Origin: Megaleporinus macrocephalus
Taxonomy: Eukaryota > Chordata > Actinopteri > Characiformes > Anostomidae
Length of the DNA: 64,000 bases
Assembly (NCBI GenBank): GCA_021613375.1
Contig: CM038708.1
Span: 28,697,912-28,761,911 of the forward strand
Direction: 5' to 3'
The translations under genes were made by a program, and so were the position numbers. The notes under the pieces were generated by a model. The model searched no databases. It saw only the letters and a program-made list of their open reading frames with translations, and had not been told where the DNA came from. Shown one piece after another: positions 48,642 to 62,299 of this stretch (positions are counted from its first letter, which is position 1; each line of letters opens with the position of its first letter).

Positions 48642-48760
48642 TTCTACGTCTATCTCCTTCGACTCCTCAGCACAGACTGATCTGACGCGCACGGAACTTC
48701 TGCACTCGCGTACATCTCACCTTTATGACATCACACGGCCTCTATAGTGACATCACGGCG
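48642..48760 (-). promoter_or_regulatory. Candidate core promoter/5' UTR with twin TGATGTCA sites and a uORF
   Basis: Two TGACATCA sites (48726-48733 and 48748-48755; CRE/ATF-like on either strand) lie 22 bp apart, close to the first exon and in a CpG-containing stretch. On the minus strand a 21-codon upstream frame starts at ATG 48713-48715 and stops at 48650-48652, eight bases before the main ATG. The same arrangement is kept in copy A (25505-25512, 25527-25534; frame 25429-25494). The start of transcription is unknown. If it lies right of 48715, the uORF is in the leader. Confidence 0.4.
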
Positions 48761-49026
48761 GAATGTTGAACACTCTGTGGAGGTACCTCTCTGTTGGTAA
48801 ATGAATGTGAGGCTACAGTTAATGGGCTTCATGTAGTGAATCGTAGCAACGCTGCTGTGTTTACTCCTCACTTCTCAGATTTGAGCAGTTCATGTGAATC
48901 AGACTGACAACCTGCTGTAGCTTCATTTCATCTCCTCACAGAACACCATCCATAGAGACTCTCTGAGAAACATTAAAGGAGCCATAGAATTCCTTCATCC
49001 AGCAGTTTCAGTTCAGTGTGTTCAGA

Positions 49027-49195
49027 ATTAGTCTTCATCCATGTACACCAACCTGACACTTTATTAGGTACACCTCCTTATATCTCCACTCACTGTCCAG
49101 TATATCAGCTCCACTGACCCTATAGGAGCACTTCATACTTTAATACCCTGTTCTTTAATGATCAGGACCCCCACAGGACCACCACAGAGCAGAGC
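49027..49195 (-). repeat. Fish MITE fragment, copy B
   Basis: The counterpart of 25817-25975, again directly followed by the 36-bp TACTTTCTACTCC units. Confidence 0.7.
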
Positions 49196-49572
49196 ACAAT
49201 TATCAGTACTTTCTACTCCTTACATTTACACACCATTATCAGTACTTTCTACTCTTTACATTTACACTCCATTATCAGTACTTTCTATTCCTTACATTTA
49301 CACTCCATTATCAGTACTTTCTACTCCTTACTTTTACACTCCATTATCAGTACTTTCTACTCCTTACTTTTACACTCCATTATCAGTACTTTCTGCTCCT
49401 TACTTTTACACTCCATTATCAGTACTTTCTACTCCTTACTTTTACACTCCATTATCAGTACTACCTACTCCGTACTTTTACACTCCATTATAAGTACTTT
49501 CTACTCTTTACATTTACACTCCATTATCAGTACTTTCTACTCTTTACATTTACACTCCATTATCAGTACTTT
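49196..49572. repeat. 36-bp TACTTTCTACTCC minisatellite, short block
   Basis: About ten units of TATCAGTACTTTCTACTCCT plus TACATTTACACTCCAT, some with TACTTTTAC. The same unit fills 51545-60545. Confidence 0.95.
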
Positions 49573-50503
49573 CAATACAGTGTTGGTGATGATAAAGGAA
49601 TAACGGAACAGTGTTGGTGATGATAAAGGAATGAAGGGATGAAGGAACAGTGTTGGTGATGATAAAGGAATGAAGAGATGAAGGAACAGTGTTGGTGATC
49701 ATAAATAAATGAAGGGATGAAAGAACTGTGTTGGTGATTATAGAGGGACGAAAGGATGAAGGAACAGTGTTGGTGATGATAAAATAATGAAGGGATGAAG
49801 GACAGTGTTGGTGATGATAAAGGAATGAAGGGATGAAGGAACAGTGGTGGTGATGATAGAGGGATGAAGGGATGAAGGAACAGTGTTGGTGATGATAGAG
49901 GGATGGAAGGATAAAGGAACAGTTTTGGTGATAGAGGGATGAAGGAACAGTGTTGGTGATGATAAAGGGATGAAAGGATGAAGGAACAGTGTTGGTGATG
50001 ATAAAGGGATGAAGGGTTGAAGGAAACGGTGTTGGTGATGATGAAGAAATGAAGGGATGAAGGAACAGTGTTGGTGATGATAAAGAAATGAAGGGATAAA
50101 GGAACAGTGTTGGTGATGATAAAGGAATGAAGGGATGAAGGAACAGTGTTGGTGATAAAGGAATGAAGGGATAAAGGAACAGTGTTGGTGATGATAAAGG
50201 AATGAAAGGATGCAGGAACAGTGTTGGTGATGATAAATGGATGAAGGGTTGAAAGAACAGTGTTGGTGATGATGAAGAAATGAAGGGATGAAGGAACAGT
50301 GTTGGTGATAAAGTAATGAAGGTATGAAGGAACAGTGTTGGTGATGATAAAGGAATGAAGGGTTGAAGGAACAGTGTTGGTGATGATAAAGGAATGAAGG
50401 GTTGAAGGAACAGTGTTGGTGATGATAAAGGAATGAAGGGTTGAAGGAACAGTGTTGGTGATGATGAAGGAATGAAGGGATGAAGGAACTGTGTTGGTCA
50501 CTT
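49573..50503. repeat. 39-bp GATGAAGG minisatellite, short block
   Basis: The same family as 26076-36855, but irregular and only ~0.9 kb, cut off by the assembly gap. The minus-strand open frame of ~309 codons is an array artefact. Confidence 0.95.
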
Positions 50504-51500
50504 NNNNNNNNNNNNNNNNNNNNNNNNNNNNNNNNNNNNNNNNNNNNNNNNNNNNNNNNNNNNNNNNNNNNNNNNNNNNNNNNNNNNNNNNNNNNNNNNN
50601 NNNNNNNNNNNNNNNNNNNNNNNNNNNNNNNNNNNNNNNNNNNNNNNNNNNNNNNNNNNNNNNNNNNNNNNNNNNNNNNNNNNNNNNNNNNNNNNNNNNN
50701 NNNNNNNNNNNNNNNNNNNNNNNNNNNNNNNNNNNNNNNNNNNNNNNNNNNNNNNNNNNNNNNNNNNNNNNNNNNNNNNNNNNNNNNNNNNNNNNNNNNN
50801 NNNNNNNNNNNNNNNNNNNNNNNNNNNNNNNNNNNNNNNNNNNNNNNNNNNNNNNNNNNNNNNNNNNNNNNNNNNNNNNNNNNNNNNNNNNNNNNNNNNN
50901 NNNNNNNNNNNNNNNNNNNNNNNNNNNNNNNNNNNNNNNNNNNNNNNNNNNNNNNNNNNNNNNNNNNNNNNNNNNNNNNNNNNNNNNNNNNNNNNNNNNN
51001 NNNNNNNNNNNNNNNNNNNNNNNNNNNNNNNNNNNNNNNNNNNNNNNNNNNNNNNNNNNNNNNNNNNNNNNNNNNNNNNNNNNNNNNNNNNNNNNNNNNN
51101 NNNNNNNNNNNNNNNNNNNNNNNNNNNNNNNNNNNNNNNNNNNNNNNNNNNNNNNNNNNNNNNNNNNNNNNNNNNNNNNNNNNNNNNNNNNNNNNNNNNN
51201 NNNNNNNNNNNNNNNNNNNNNNNNNNNNNNNNNNNNNNNNNNNNNNNNNNNNNNNNNNNNNNNNNNNNNNNNNNNNNNNNNNNNNNNNNNNNNNNNNNNN
51301 NNNNNNNNNNNNNNNNNNNNNNNNNNNNNNNNNNNNNNNNNNNNNNNNNNNNNNNNNNNNNNNNNNNNNNNNNNNNNNNNNNNNNNNNNNNNNNNNNNNN
51401 NNNNNNNNNNNNNNNNNNNNNNNNNNNNNNNNNNNNNNNNNNNNNNNNNNNNNNNNNNNNNNNNNNNNNNNNNNNNNNNNNNNNNNNNNNNNNNNNNNNN
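50504..51500. other. Assembly gap (997 N)
   Basis: A run of N where the 39-bp array passes into the 36-bp array. The true length is unknown; both arrays may be longer than shown. Confidence 1.
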
Positions 51501-51544
51501 CTTTGGTTAATTATACTTTACTGGAGTACTTATTAGTTTTCAGC

Positions 51545-54500
51545 TGAGTTTTTACTACTACTGCTTAAATTTACACTCCATTATCAGTACTTTCTACTCC
51601 TTACATTCAAACTCCATTATCAGTACTTTCTACTCCTTACATTTACACTCCATTATCAGTATTTTCTACTCCTTACATTTACACTCCATTATCAGTACTT
51701 TCTACTCCTTACATTTACACTCCATTATCAGTACTTTCTACTCCTTATATTTACACTCCATTATCAGTACTTTCTACTCCTTACATTTACACTCCATTAT
51801 CAGTACTTTCTACTCCTTACATTTACACTCCAGTGTCATTACTTTCTACTCCTTACATTTACACTGCATTATCAGTACTTTCTACTCCTTACATTTACAC
51901 TCCATTATCAGTACTTTCTACTCCTTACATTTACACTCCATTATCAGTACTTTCTACTCCTTATATTTACACTCCATTATCTGTACTTTCTACTCCTTAT
52001 ATTTACATTCTATTATCAGTACTTTCTACTCCTTATATTTACACTCCATTATCATTACTTTCTACTCCTTATATTTACACTCCATTATCAGTACTTTCTG
52101 CTCCTTATATTTACACTCCATTATCTGTACTTTCTACTCCTTACATTTACACTCCATTATCAGTACTTTCTACTCCTTATATTTACATTCCATTATCAGT
52201 ACTTTCTACTCCTTATATTTACACTCCATTATCTGTACTTTCTACTCCTTATATTTACATTCCATTATCAGTACTTTCTACACCTTATATTTACACTCCA
52301 TTATCAGTACTTTCTACTCCTTATATTTACACTCCATTATCAGTACTTTCTACACCTTACATTTACACTCCATTATCAGTACTTTCTATTCCTTACATTT
52401 ACACTCCATTATCAGTACTTTCTACTCCTTATATTTACATTCCATTATCAGTACTTTCTACTCCTTATATTTACACTCCATTATCAGTACTTTCTACTCC
52501 TTACATTTACATTCCATTATCAGTACTTTCTACTCCTTATATTTACACTCCATTATCAGTACTTTCTACTCCTTACATTTACATTCCATTATCAGTACTT
52601 TCTACTCCTTACATTTACACTCCATTATCAGTACTTTCTACTCCTTACATTTACATTCCATTATCAGTACTTTCTACTCCTTACATTTACACTCCATTAT
52701 CTGTACTTTCTACTCCTTACATTTACACTCCATTATCAGTACTTTCTACTCCTTACATTTACACTCCATTATCAGTACTTTCTACTCCTTACATTTACAC
52801 TCCATTATCAGTACTTTCAACTCCTTACATTTACATTCCATTATCAGTACTTTCTACTCCTTACATTTACACTCCATTATCAGTACTTTCTACTCCTTAC
52901 ATTTACATTCCATTATCAGTACTTTCTACTCCTTACATGTACACTCCATTAGCTGTACTTTCTACTCCTTACATGTACATTCCATTATCAGTACTTTCTA
53001 CTCCTTACATTTACACTCCATTATCTGTACTTTCTACTCCTTACATTTACACTCCATTATCATTACTTTCTACTCCTTATATTTACACTCCATTATCAGT
53101 ACTTTCTACTCCTTACATTTACACTCCATTATCAGTACTTTCTACTCCTTACATTTACATTCCATTATCAGTACTTTCTACTCCTTATATTTACACTCCG
53201 TTATCAGTACTTTCTACTCCTTACATTTACATTCCATTATCAGTACTTTCTACTCCTTATATTTACACTCCGTTATCAGAACTTTCTACTCCTTATATTT
53301 ACACTCCATTATCAGTACTTTCTACTCCTTACATTTACACTCCATTATCAGTACTTTCTACTCCTTACATTTACACTCCATTATCAGTACTTTCTACTCC
53401 TTACATTTACACTCCATTATCAGTACTTTCTACTCCTTACATTTACTCTCCATTATCAGTACTTTCTACTCCTTACATTTACATTCCATTATCAGTACTT
53501 TCTACTCCTTACATGTACACTCCATTATCTGTACTTTCTACTCCTTACATTTGCATTCCATTATCAGTACTTTCTACTCCTTACATTTACATTCCATTAT
53601 CTGTACTTTCTACTCCTTAAATTTACACTCCATTATCATTACTTTCTACTCCTTATATTTACACTTCATTATCATTACTTTCTACCCCTTGCATTTACAC
53701 TCCTTTATCAGTACTTTCTACTCCTTACATTTACATTCCATTATCAGTACTTTCTACTCCTTATATTTACACTCCGTTATCAGTACTTTCTACTCCTTAC
53801 ATTTACATTCCATTATCAGTACTTTCTACTCCTTATATTTACACTCCATTATCAGAACTTTCTACTCCTCACATTTACACTCCATTATCAGTACTTTCTA
53901 CTCCTTACATTTACACTCCATTATCAGTACTTTCTACTCCTTACATTTACACTCCATTATCAGTACTTCCTACTCCTTACATTTACACTCCATTATCAGT
54001 ACTTTCTACTCCTTACATTTACACTCCATTATCAGTACTTTCTACTCCTTACATTTACACTCCATTATCAGTACTTTCTACTCCTTACATTTACACTCCA
54101 TTATCAGTACTTTCTACTTCTTACATTTACACTCCATTATCAGTACTTTCTACTCCTTACATTTACACTCCATTATCAGTACTTTCTGCTCCTTACATTT
54201 ACACTCTATTATCAGTACTTTCTACTCCTTACATTTACACTCCATTATCAGTACTTTCTACTCCTTACATTTACACCCCATTATCAGTACTTTCTACTTC
54301 TTATATTTACACTCCATTATCTGTACTTTCTACTCCTTACATTTACACTCCATTATCAGTACTTTCCACTCTTTACATTTATACTCCATTATCAGTACTT
54401 TCTACTCCTTACATTTACACTCCATTATCAGTACTTTCTACTCCTTATATTTATATTCCATTATCAGTACTTTCTACTCCTTATATTTACACTCCATTAT

Positions 54501-57500
54501 CTGTACTTTCTACTCCTTATATTTACACTCCATTATCAGTACTTTCTACTCCTTATATTTACACTCCATTATCTGTACTTTCTACTCCTTACATTTACAC
54601 TCCATTATCATTACTTTCTACTCCTTATATTTACACTTCATTATCATTACTTTCTACCCCTTACATTTACACTCCATTATCAGTACTTTCTACTCCTTAC
54701 ATTTACATTCCATTATCAGTACTTTCTACTCCTTATATTTACACTCCGTTATCAGTACTTTCTACTCCTTACATTTACATTCCATTATCAGTACTTTCTA
54801 CTCCTTATATTTACACTCCATTATCAGAACTTTCTACTCCTTACATTTACACTCCATTATCAGTACTTTCTACTCCTTACATTTACACTCCATTATCAGT
54901 ACTTTCTACTCCTTACATTTACACTCCATTATCAGTACTTCCTACTCCTTACATTTACACTCCATTATCAGTACTTTCTACTCCTTACATTTACACTCCA
55001 TTATCAGTACTTTCTACTCCTTACATTTACACTCCATTATCAGTACTTTCTACTCCTTACATTTACACTCCATTATCAGTACTTTCTACTTCTTACATTT
55101 ACACTCCATTATCAGTACTTTCTACTCCTTACATTTACACTCCATTATCAGTACTTTCTGCTCCTTACATTTACACTCTATTATCAGTACTTTCTACTCT
55201 TTACATTTACACTCCATTATCAGTACTTTCTACTCCTTACATTTACACCCCATTATCAGTACTTTCTACTTCTTATATTTACACTCCATTATCTGTACTT
55301 TCTACTCCTTACATTTACACTCCATTATCAGTACTTTCCACTCTTTACATTTATACTCCATTATCAGTACTTTCTACTCCTTACATTTACACTCCATTAT
55401 CAGTACTTTCTACTCCTTATATTTATATTCCATTATCAGTACTTTCTACTCCTTATATTTACACTCCATTATCTGTACTTTCTACTCCTTATATTTACAC
55501 TCCATTATCAGTACTTTCTACTCCTTACATTTACTCTCCATTATCAGTACTTTCTACTCCTTACATTTACATTCCATTATCAGTACTTTCTACTCCTTAC
55601 ATGTACACTCCATTATCTGTACTTTCTACTCCTTACATTTACATTCCATTATCAGTACTTTCTACTCCTTACATTTACACTCCATTATCTGTACTTTCTA
55701 CTCCTTAAATTTACACTCCATTATCATTACTTTCTACTCCTTATATTTACACTTCATTATCATTACTTTCTACCCCTTACATTTACACTCCATTATCAGT
55801 ACTTTCTACTCCTTACATTTACATTCCATTATCAGTACTTTCTACTCCTTATATTTACACTCCGTTATCAGTACTTTCTACTCCTTACATTTACATTCCA
55901 TTATCAGTACTTTCTACTCCTTATATTTACACTCCATTATCAGTACTTTCTACTCCTTATATTTACACTCCGTTATCAGTACTTTCTACTCCTTACATTT
56001 ACATTCCATTATCAGTACTTTCTACTCCTTATATTTACACTCCATTATCAGAACTTTCTACTCCTTACATTTACACTCCATTATCAGTACTTTCTACTCC
56101 TTACATTTACACTCCATTATCAGTACTTTCTACTCCTTACATTTACACTCCATTATCAGTACTTTCTACTCCTTACATTTACACTCCATTATCAGTACTT
56201 TCTACTTCTTACATTTACACTCCATTATCAGTACTTTCTACTCCTTACATTTACACTCCATTATCAGTACTTTCTGCTCCTTACATTTACACTCTATTAT
56301 CAGTACTTTCTACTCTTTACATTTACACTCCATTATCAGTACTTTCTACTCCTTACATTTACACCCCATTATCAGTACTTTCTACTTCTTATATTTACAC
56401 TCCATTATCTGTACTTTCTACTCCTTACATTTACACTCCATTATCAGTACTTTCCACTCTTTACATTTATACTCCATTATCAGTACTTTCTACTCCTTAC
56501 ATTTACACTCCATTATCAGTACTTTCTACTCCTTATATTTATATTCCATTATCAGTACTTTCTACTCCTTATATTTACACTCCATTATCTGTACTTTCTA
56601 CTCCTTATATTTACACTCCATTATCAGTACTTTCTACTCCTTACATTTACTCTCCATTATCAGTACTTTCTACTCCTTACATTTACATTCCATTATCAGT
56701 ACTTTCTACTCCTTACATTTACATTCCATTATCAGTACTTTCTACTCCTTATATTTACACTCCATTATCAGAACTTTCTACTCCTTACATTTACACTCCA
56801 TTATCAGTACTTTCTACTCCTTACATTTACACTCCATTATCAGTACTTTCTACTCCTTACATTTACACTCCATTATCAGTACTTCCTACTCCTTACATTT
56901 ACACTCCATTATCAGTACTTTCTACTCCTTACATTTACACTCCATTATCAGTACTTTCTACTCCTTACATTTACACTCCATTATCAGTACTTTCTACTCC
57001 TTACATTTACACTCCATTATCAGTACTTTCTACTCCTTACATTTACACTCCATTATCAGTACTTTCTACTTCTTACATTTACACTCCATTATCAGTACTT
57101 TCTACTCCTTACATTTACACTCCATTATCAGTACTTTCTGCTCCTTACATTTACACTCTATTATCAGTACTTTCTACTCCTTACATTTACACTCCATTAT
57201 CAGTACTTTCTACTCCTTACATTTACACCCCATTATCAGTACTTTCTACTTCTTATATTTACACTCCATTATCTGTACTTTCTACTCCTTACATTTACAC
57301 TCCATTATCAGTACTTTCCACTCTTTACATTTATACTCCATTATCAGTACTTTCTACTCCTTACATTTACACTCCATTATCAGTACTTTCTACTCCTTAT
57401 ATTTATATTCCATTATCAGTACTTTCTACTCCTTATATTTACACTCCATTATCTGTACTTTCTACTCCTTATATTTACACTCCATTATCAGTACTTTCTA

Positions 57501-60500
57501 CTCCTTATATTTACACTCCATTATCTGTACTTTCTACTCCTTACATTTACACTCCATTATCAGTACTTTCTACTCCTTATATTTACACTCCATTATCATT
57601 ACTTTCTACTCCTTATATTTACATTCCATTATCAGTACTTTCTACTCCTTATATTTACACTCCATTATCATTACTTTCTACTCCTTATATTTACACTCCA
57701 TTATCAGTACTTTCTACTCCTTACATTTACATTCCATTATCAGTACTTTCTACTCCTTACATTTACACTCCATTATCTGTACTTTCTACTCCTTACATTT
57801 ACACTCCATTATCATTACTTTCTACTCCTTATATTTACACTTCATTATCATTACTTTCTACCCCTTACATTTACACTCCATTATCAGTACTTTCTACTCC
57901 TTACATTTACATTCCATTATCAGTACTTTCTACTCCTTATATTTACACTCCGTTATCAGTACTTTCTACTCCTTACATTTACATTCCATTATCAGTACTT
58001 TCTACTCCTTACATTTACACTCCATTATCAGAACTTTCTACTCCTTACATTTACACTCCATTATCAGCACTTTCTACTCCTTACATTTACACTCCATTAT
58101 CAGTACTTTCTACTCCTTACATTTACACTCCATTATCAGTACTTTCTACTCCTTACATTTACACTCCATTATCAGTACTTTCTACTTCTTACATTTACAC
58201 TCCATTATCAGTACTTTCTACTCCTTACATTTACACTCCATTATCAGTACTTTCTACTCCTTACATTTACACTCCATTATCAGTACTTTCTACTCCTTAC
58301 ATTTACACTCCATTATCAGTACTTTCTACTTCTTACATTTACACTCCATTATCAGTACTTTCTACTCCTTACATTTACACTCCATTATCAGTACTTTCTA
58401 CTCCTTACATTTACACTCTATTATCAGTACTTTCTACTCCTTACATTTACACTCCATTATCAGTACTTTCTACTCCTTACATTTACACCCCATTATCAGT
58501 ACTTTCTACTTCTTATATTTACACTCCATTATCTGTACTTTCTACTCCTTACATTTACACTCCATTATCAGTACTTTCCACTCTTTACATTTATACTCCA
58601 TTATCAGTACTTTCTACTCCTTACATTTACACTCCATTATCAGTACTTTCTACTCCTTATATTTATATTCCATTATCAGTACTTTCTACTCCTTATATTT
58701 ACACTCCATTATCTGTACTTTCTACTCCTTATATTTACACTCCATTATCAGTACTTTCTACTCCTTATATTTACACTCCATTATCTGTACTTTCTACTCC
58801 TTATATTTACACTCCATTATCAGTACTTTCTACTCCTTATATTTACACTCCATTATCATTACTTTCTACTCCTTATATTTACATTCCATTATCAGTACTT
58901 TCTACTCCTTATATTTACACTCCATTATCATTACTTTCTACTCCTTATATTTACACTCCATTATCAGTACTTTCTACTCCTTACATTTACATTCCATTAT
59001 CAGTACTTTCTACTCCTTACATTTACACTCCATTATCTGTACTTTCTACTCCTTACATTTACACTCCATTATCATTACTTTCTACTCCTTATATTTACAC
59101 TTCATTATCATTACTTTCTACCCCTTACATTTACACTCCATTATCAGTACTTTCTACTCCTTACATTTACATTCCATTATCAGTACTTTCTACTCCTTAC
59201 ATTTACACTCCATTATCAGAACTTTCTACTCCTTACATTTACACTCCATTATCAGCACTTTCTACTCCTTACATTTACACTCCATTATCAGTACTTTCTA
59301 CTCCTTACATTTACACTCCATTATCAGTACTTTCTACTCCTTACATTTACACTCCATTATCAGTACTTTCTACTTCTTACATTTACACTCCATTATCAGT
59401 ACTTTCTACTCCTTACATTTACACTCCATTATCAGTACTTTCTACTCCTTACATTTACACTCCATTATCAGTACTTTCTACTCCTTACATTTACACTCCA
59501 TTATCAGTACTTTCTACTCCTTACATTTACACTCCATTATCAGTACTTTCTACTTCTTACATTTACACTCCATTATCAGTACTTTCTACTCCTTACATTT
59601 ACACTCCATTATCAGTACTTTCTACTCCTTACATTTACACTCTATTATCAGTACTTTCTACTCCTTACATTTACACTCCATTATCAGTACTTTCTACTCC
59701 TTACATTTACACCCCATTATCAGTACTTTCTACTTCTTATATTTACACTCCATTATCTGTACTTTCTACTCCTTACATTTACACTCCATTATCAGTACTT
59801 TCCACTCTTTACATTTATACTCCATTATCAGTACTTTCTACTCCTTACATTTACACTCCATTATCAGTACTTTCTACTCCTTATATTTACATTCCATTAT
59901 CAGTACTTTCTACTCCTTATATTTACACTCCATTATCTGTACTTTCTACTCCTTATATTTACACTCCATTATCAGTACTTTCTACTCCTTATATTTACAC
60001 TCCATTATCTGTACTTTCTACTCCTTATATTTACACTCCATTATCAGTACTTTCTACTCCTTATATTTACACTTCATTATCATTACTTTCTACTCCTTAT
60101 ATTTACATTCCATTATCAGTACTTTCTACTCCTTATATTTACACTCCATTATCATTACTTTCTACTCCTTATATTTACACTCCATTATCAGTACTTTCTA
60201 CTCCTTATATTTACACTCCATTATCTGTACTTTCTACTCCTTATATTTACATTCCATTATCTGTACTTTCTACTCCTTATATTTACACTCCATTATCAGT
60301 ACTTTCTACTCCTTACATTTACACTCCATTATCAGTACGTTCTACTCCTTACATTTACACTCCATTATCTGTACTTTCTACTCCTTACATTTACACTCCA
60401 TTATCATTACTTTCTACTCCTTACATTTACACTCCATTATCAGTACTTTCTACTCCTTACATTTACACTCCATTATCAGTACTTTCAACTGCTTACATTT

Positions 60501-60545
60501 ACATTCCATTATCAGTACTTTCTACTCCTTACATTTACACTCCAG
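51545..60545. repeat. 9-kb minisatellite, 36-bp unit, higher-order structure
   Basis: About 250 units of TATCAGTACTTTCTACTCCT plus TACATTTACACTCCAT. Variation is mainly TACATT/TATATT, ACTCC/ATTCC and CAGTAC/CTGTAC/CATTAC. As 36 bp is twelve codons, the plus strand gives open frames of 595 and 2346 codons (repeat TFYSLHLHSIIS). The marker CTACCCCTT recurs at 53683, 54655, 55771, 57859 and 59119, with spacings of 972, 1116, 2088 and 1260 bp, all multiples of 36. This shows blocks of 27 or more units copied together. Confidence 0.97.
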
Positions 60546-60770
60546 TGACAGTGAAGGGGGTGTGACAGCGAGTCTCCCAAGTGGGGAATAGAACCCCAGC
60601 CTACAGCATGAAGGGGAGCAAGGTAACCCAATACAGGACAGTGAATGTCGGGCTAGGGGTCTTCACAAGGTCTCTCATTGGTATAGTGTAAGATGGATAC
60701 CCAGGCAAGGAATCAAGCCCCAGTCTACAGCATGGAGGGTAGTCGAGTAACCCACTGCACTAAACCAAAT
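60546..60770 (+). repeat. Pair of related ~120-bp modules
   Basis: The first has GGGAATAGAACCCCAGCCTA then CAGCATGAAGGGGAGCAAGG. The second has GGAATCAAGCCCCAGTCTAC then AGCATGGAGGGTAGTCGAGT. GGGAATAGAACCCC has some likeness to a tRNA-type B box, so a SINE origin is possible but not shown. Confidence 0.4.
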
Positions 60771-60929
60771 TCATGCAGAGCCTGGAAATGAGGGGACACG
60801 TGACTGCTTATCTTCTGCAACTGCCTACTGTGGTATGTCAGTGCGTGTGCTGGACCTGCAGGACGAGTCAGTTGAGTGAGGCATCAAGACATTATTGCAG
60901 GTGCTGTGAACAGTGGAAGCTATAAATCT

Positions 60930-61440
60930 TGCCAAGGCTCCCGTTCCCAGTGTGCACTGCTGCGCGGTCTTGTCTTCCGCTCCAGGCGCTTTCGCTGCCT
61001 TCATCTCGTCCCCCAAAGCCGAGGTCCAGGCCGGTCAATCGATACTGCAGGCCAGTGCGCGAGTTATCACGCTTTAATCTCCGGAGAGGTCGTAAGTGGA
61101 GTAAGTGGAGACAGTAGAGACGAGTTAAAGCATCTGAACTGCGTGCTTGTTTCCTCTGAACAGCCCGTCTATCCAAACCCATTAATATTCAGACGCGCTG
61201 AACCTGCTGCGTACGCTGACTCTGTACGCTTCAGACACGTCCCCCCGCACCCTCGTCCTCCCCCAGACGCACTACTTTCTCTACACACAAACGTTAGCTC
61301 GAGGCCATCCGCGGCTGCTGACCTCGCTTTTTGTTTGTGGGTCAGTTCTCTCCTGTTGAAATGTGATCGTAGATGGTAAGACCGCACGCCACAGCACCGT
61401 AAAAATAGCAGCGGGGGGCAGCACGCACAGTGGCTCAACA
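60930..61440. other. CpG-rich patch
   Basis: Unlike the surrounding AT-rich DNA, this half kilobase is rich in CG dinucleotides (TGCGCGGTC, CAGGCGCTTTCGCTGC, GTGCGCGAGTTATCACGC, CATCCGCGGCTGC). It could be a promoter-type island or a first exon, or a repeat-derived stretch. Open frames on both strands exist (up to ~167 codons), but none resembles a known protein. Confidence 0.4.
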
Positions 61441-61543
61441 ACATCCAAGCTGTACCCAGTGTCAGCCTGTAGTGAGTGAACTCCTAACAGTGAATTCCAG
61501 GTAGGTGAAGGTAGTGTTACAGTTTACCTGTACACAGGTAGGT

Positions 61544-62299
61544 AGTACACCACCGTACTAACCACTACACCACCATACTAACCACTACACCACCATACTA
61601 ACCACTACACCACCGTACTAACCACTACACCACCGTACTAACCAATACACCACCATACTAACCACACCACCACGTACTAACCACTACACCACCGTACTAA
61701 CCACTACACCACCATACTAACCACTACACCACCGTACTAACCACTACACCACCGTACTAACCACTACACCACCGTACTAACCACTATACCACCATACTAA
61801 CCACTACACCACCATTTTAACCACTACACCACCATACTAACCACTACACCACCATACTAACCACTACACCACCGTACTAACCACTACACCACCGTACTAA
61901 CCACTACACCACCATACTAACCACTACACCACCGTACTAACCACTACACCACCATACTAACCACTACACCACCGTACTAACCACTACACCACCATACTAA
62001 CCACTACACCACCGTACTAACCACTACACCACCGTACCTACCAATACACCACCATACTAACCACACAACCACCGTACTAACCACTACACCACCATACTGA
62101 CCACTACACCACCATACTAACCACTACACCACCGTACTAACCACTACACCACCATACTAACCACTACACCACCGTACTAACCACTACACCACCGTACTAA
62201 CCAATACACCACCGTACTAACCACTACACCACCATACTAACCAATACACCACCATACTAACCAATACACCACCATACTAACCAATACACCACCGTACTG
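61544..62299. repeat. 20-bp minisatellite ACCACTACACCACCRTACTA
   Basis: About 38 nearly perfect 20-bp units. Variants are mostly G/A at one site and CACTAC/CAATAC. The unit resembles the last bases of the dispersed repeat at 6025-6308. Confidence 0.97.

Larger units (their letters stand above)
46712..49230. repeat. Segmental duplication, copy B
   Basis: Matches 24023-26075 (copy A) across exons 1-3 of the cassette gene, their introns and ~550 bp of upstream flank. Copy B carries an extra ~165-bp tandem unit at about 48055-48220 (GATTGGTCAGTTCACAC...GTTGAAATGGGTTAAGTCCC type). It also has the undeleted exon 3. Confidence 0.92.

Noticed and set aside
48642..48692. N-terminal extension MRVRSV... 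of the cassette gene
   Set aside because: The codon there is GTG, not ATG. The first ATG in frame is at 48639-48641.
50480..51547. Open frames of 339 and 355 codons
   Set aside because: They consist of the N gap.
51833..60591. Plus-strand open frames of 595 and 2346 codons
   Set aside because: These are products of the 36-bp array only. The sequence is low-complexity and the frames end as soon as the array ends.
60876..61379. 167-codon plus-strand frame in the CpG-rich patch
   Set aside because: Overlapping frames on both strands are similarly long, as expected from GC-rich DNA, and the translation resembles nothing known.
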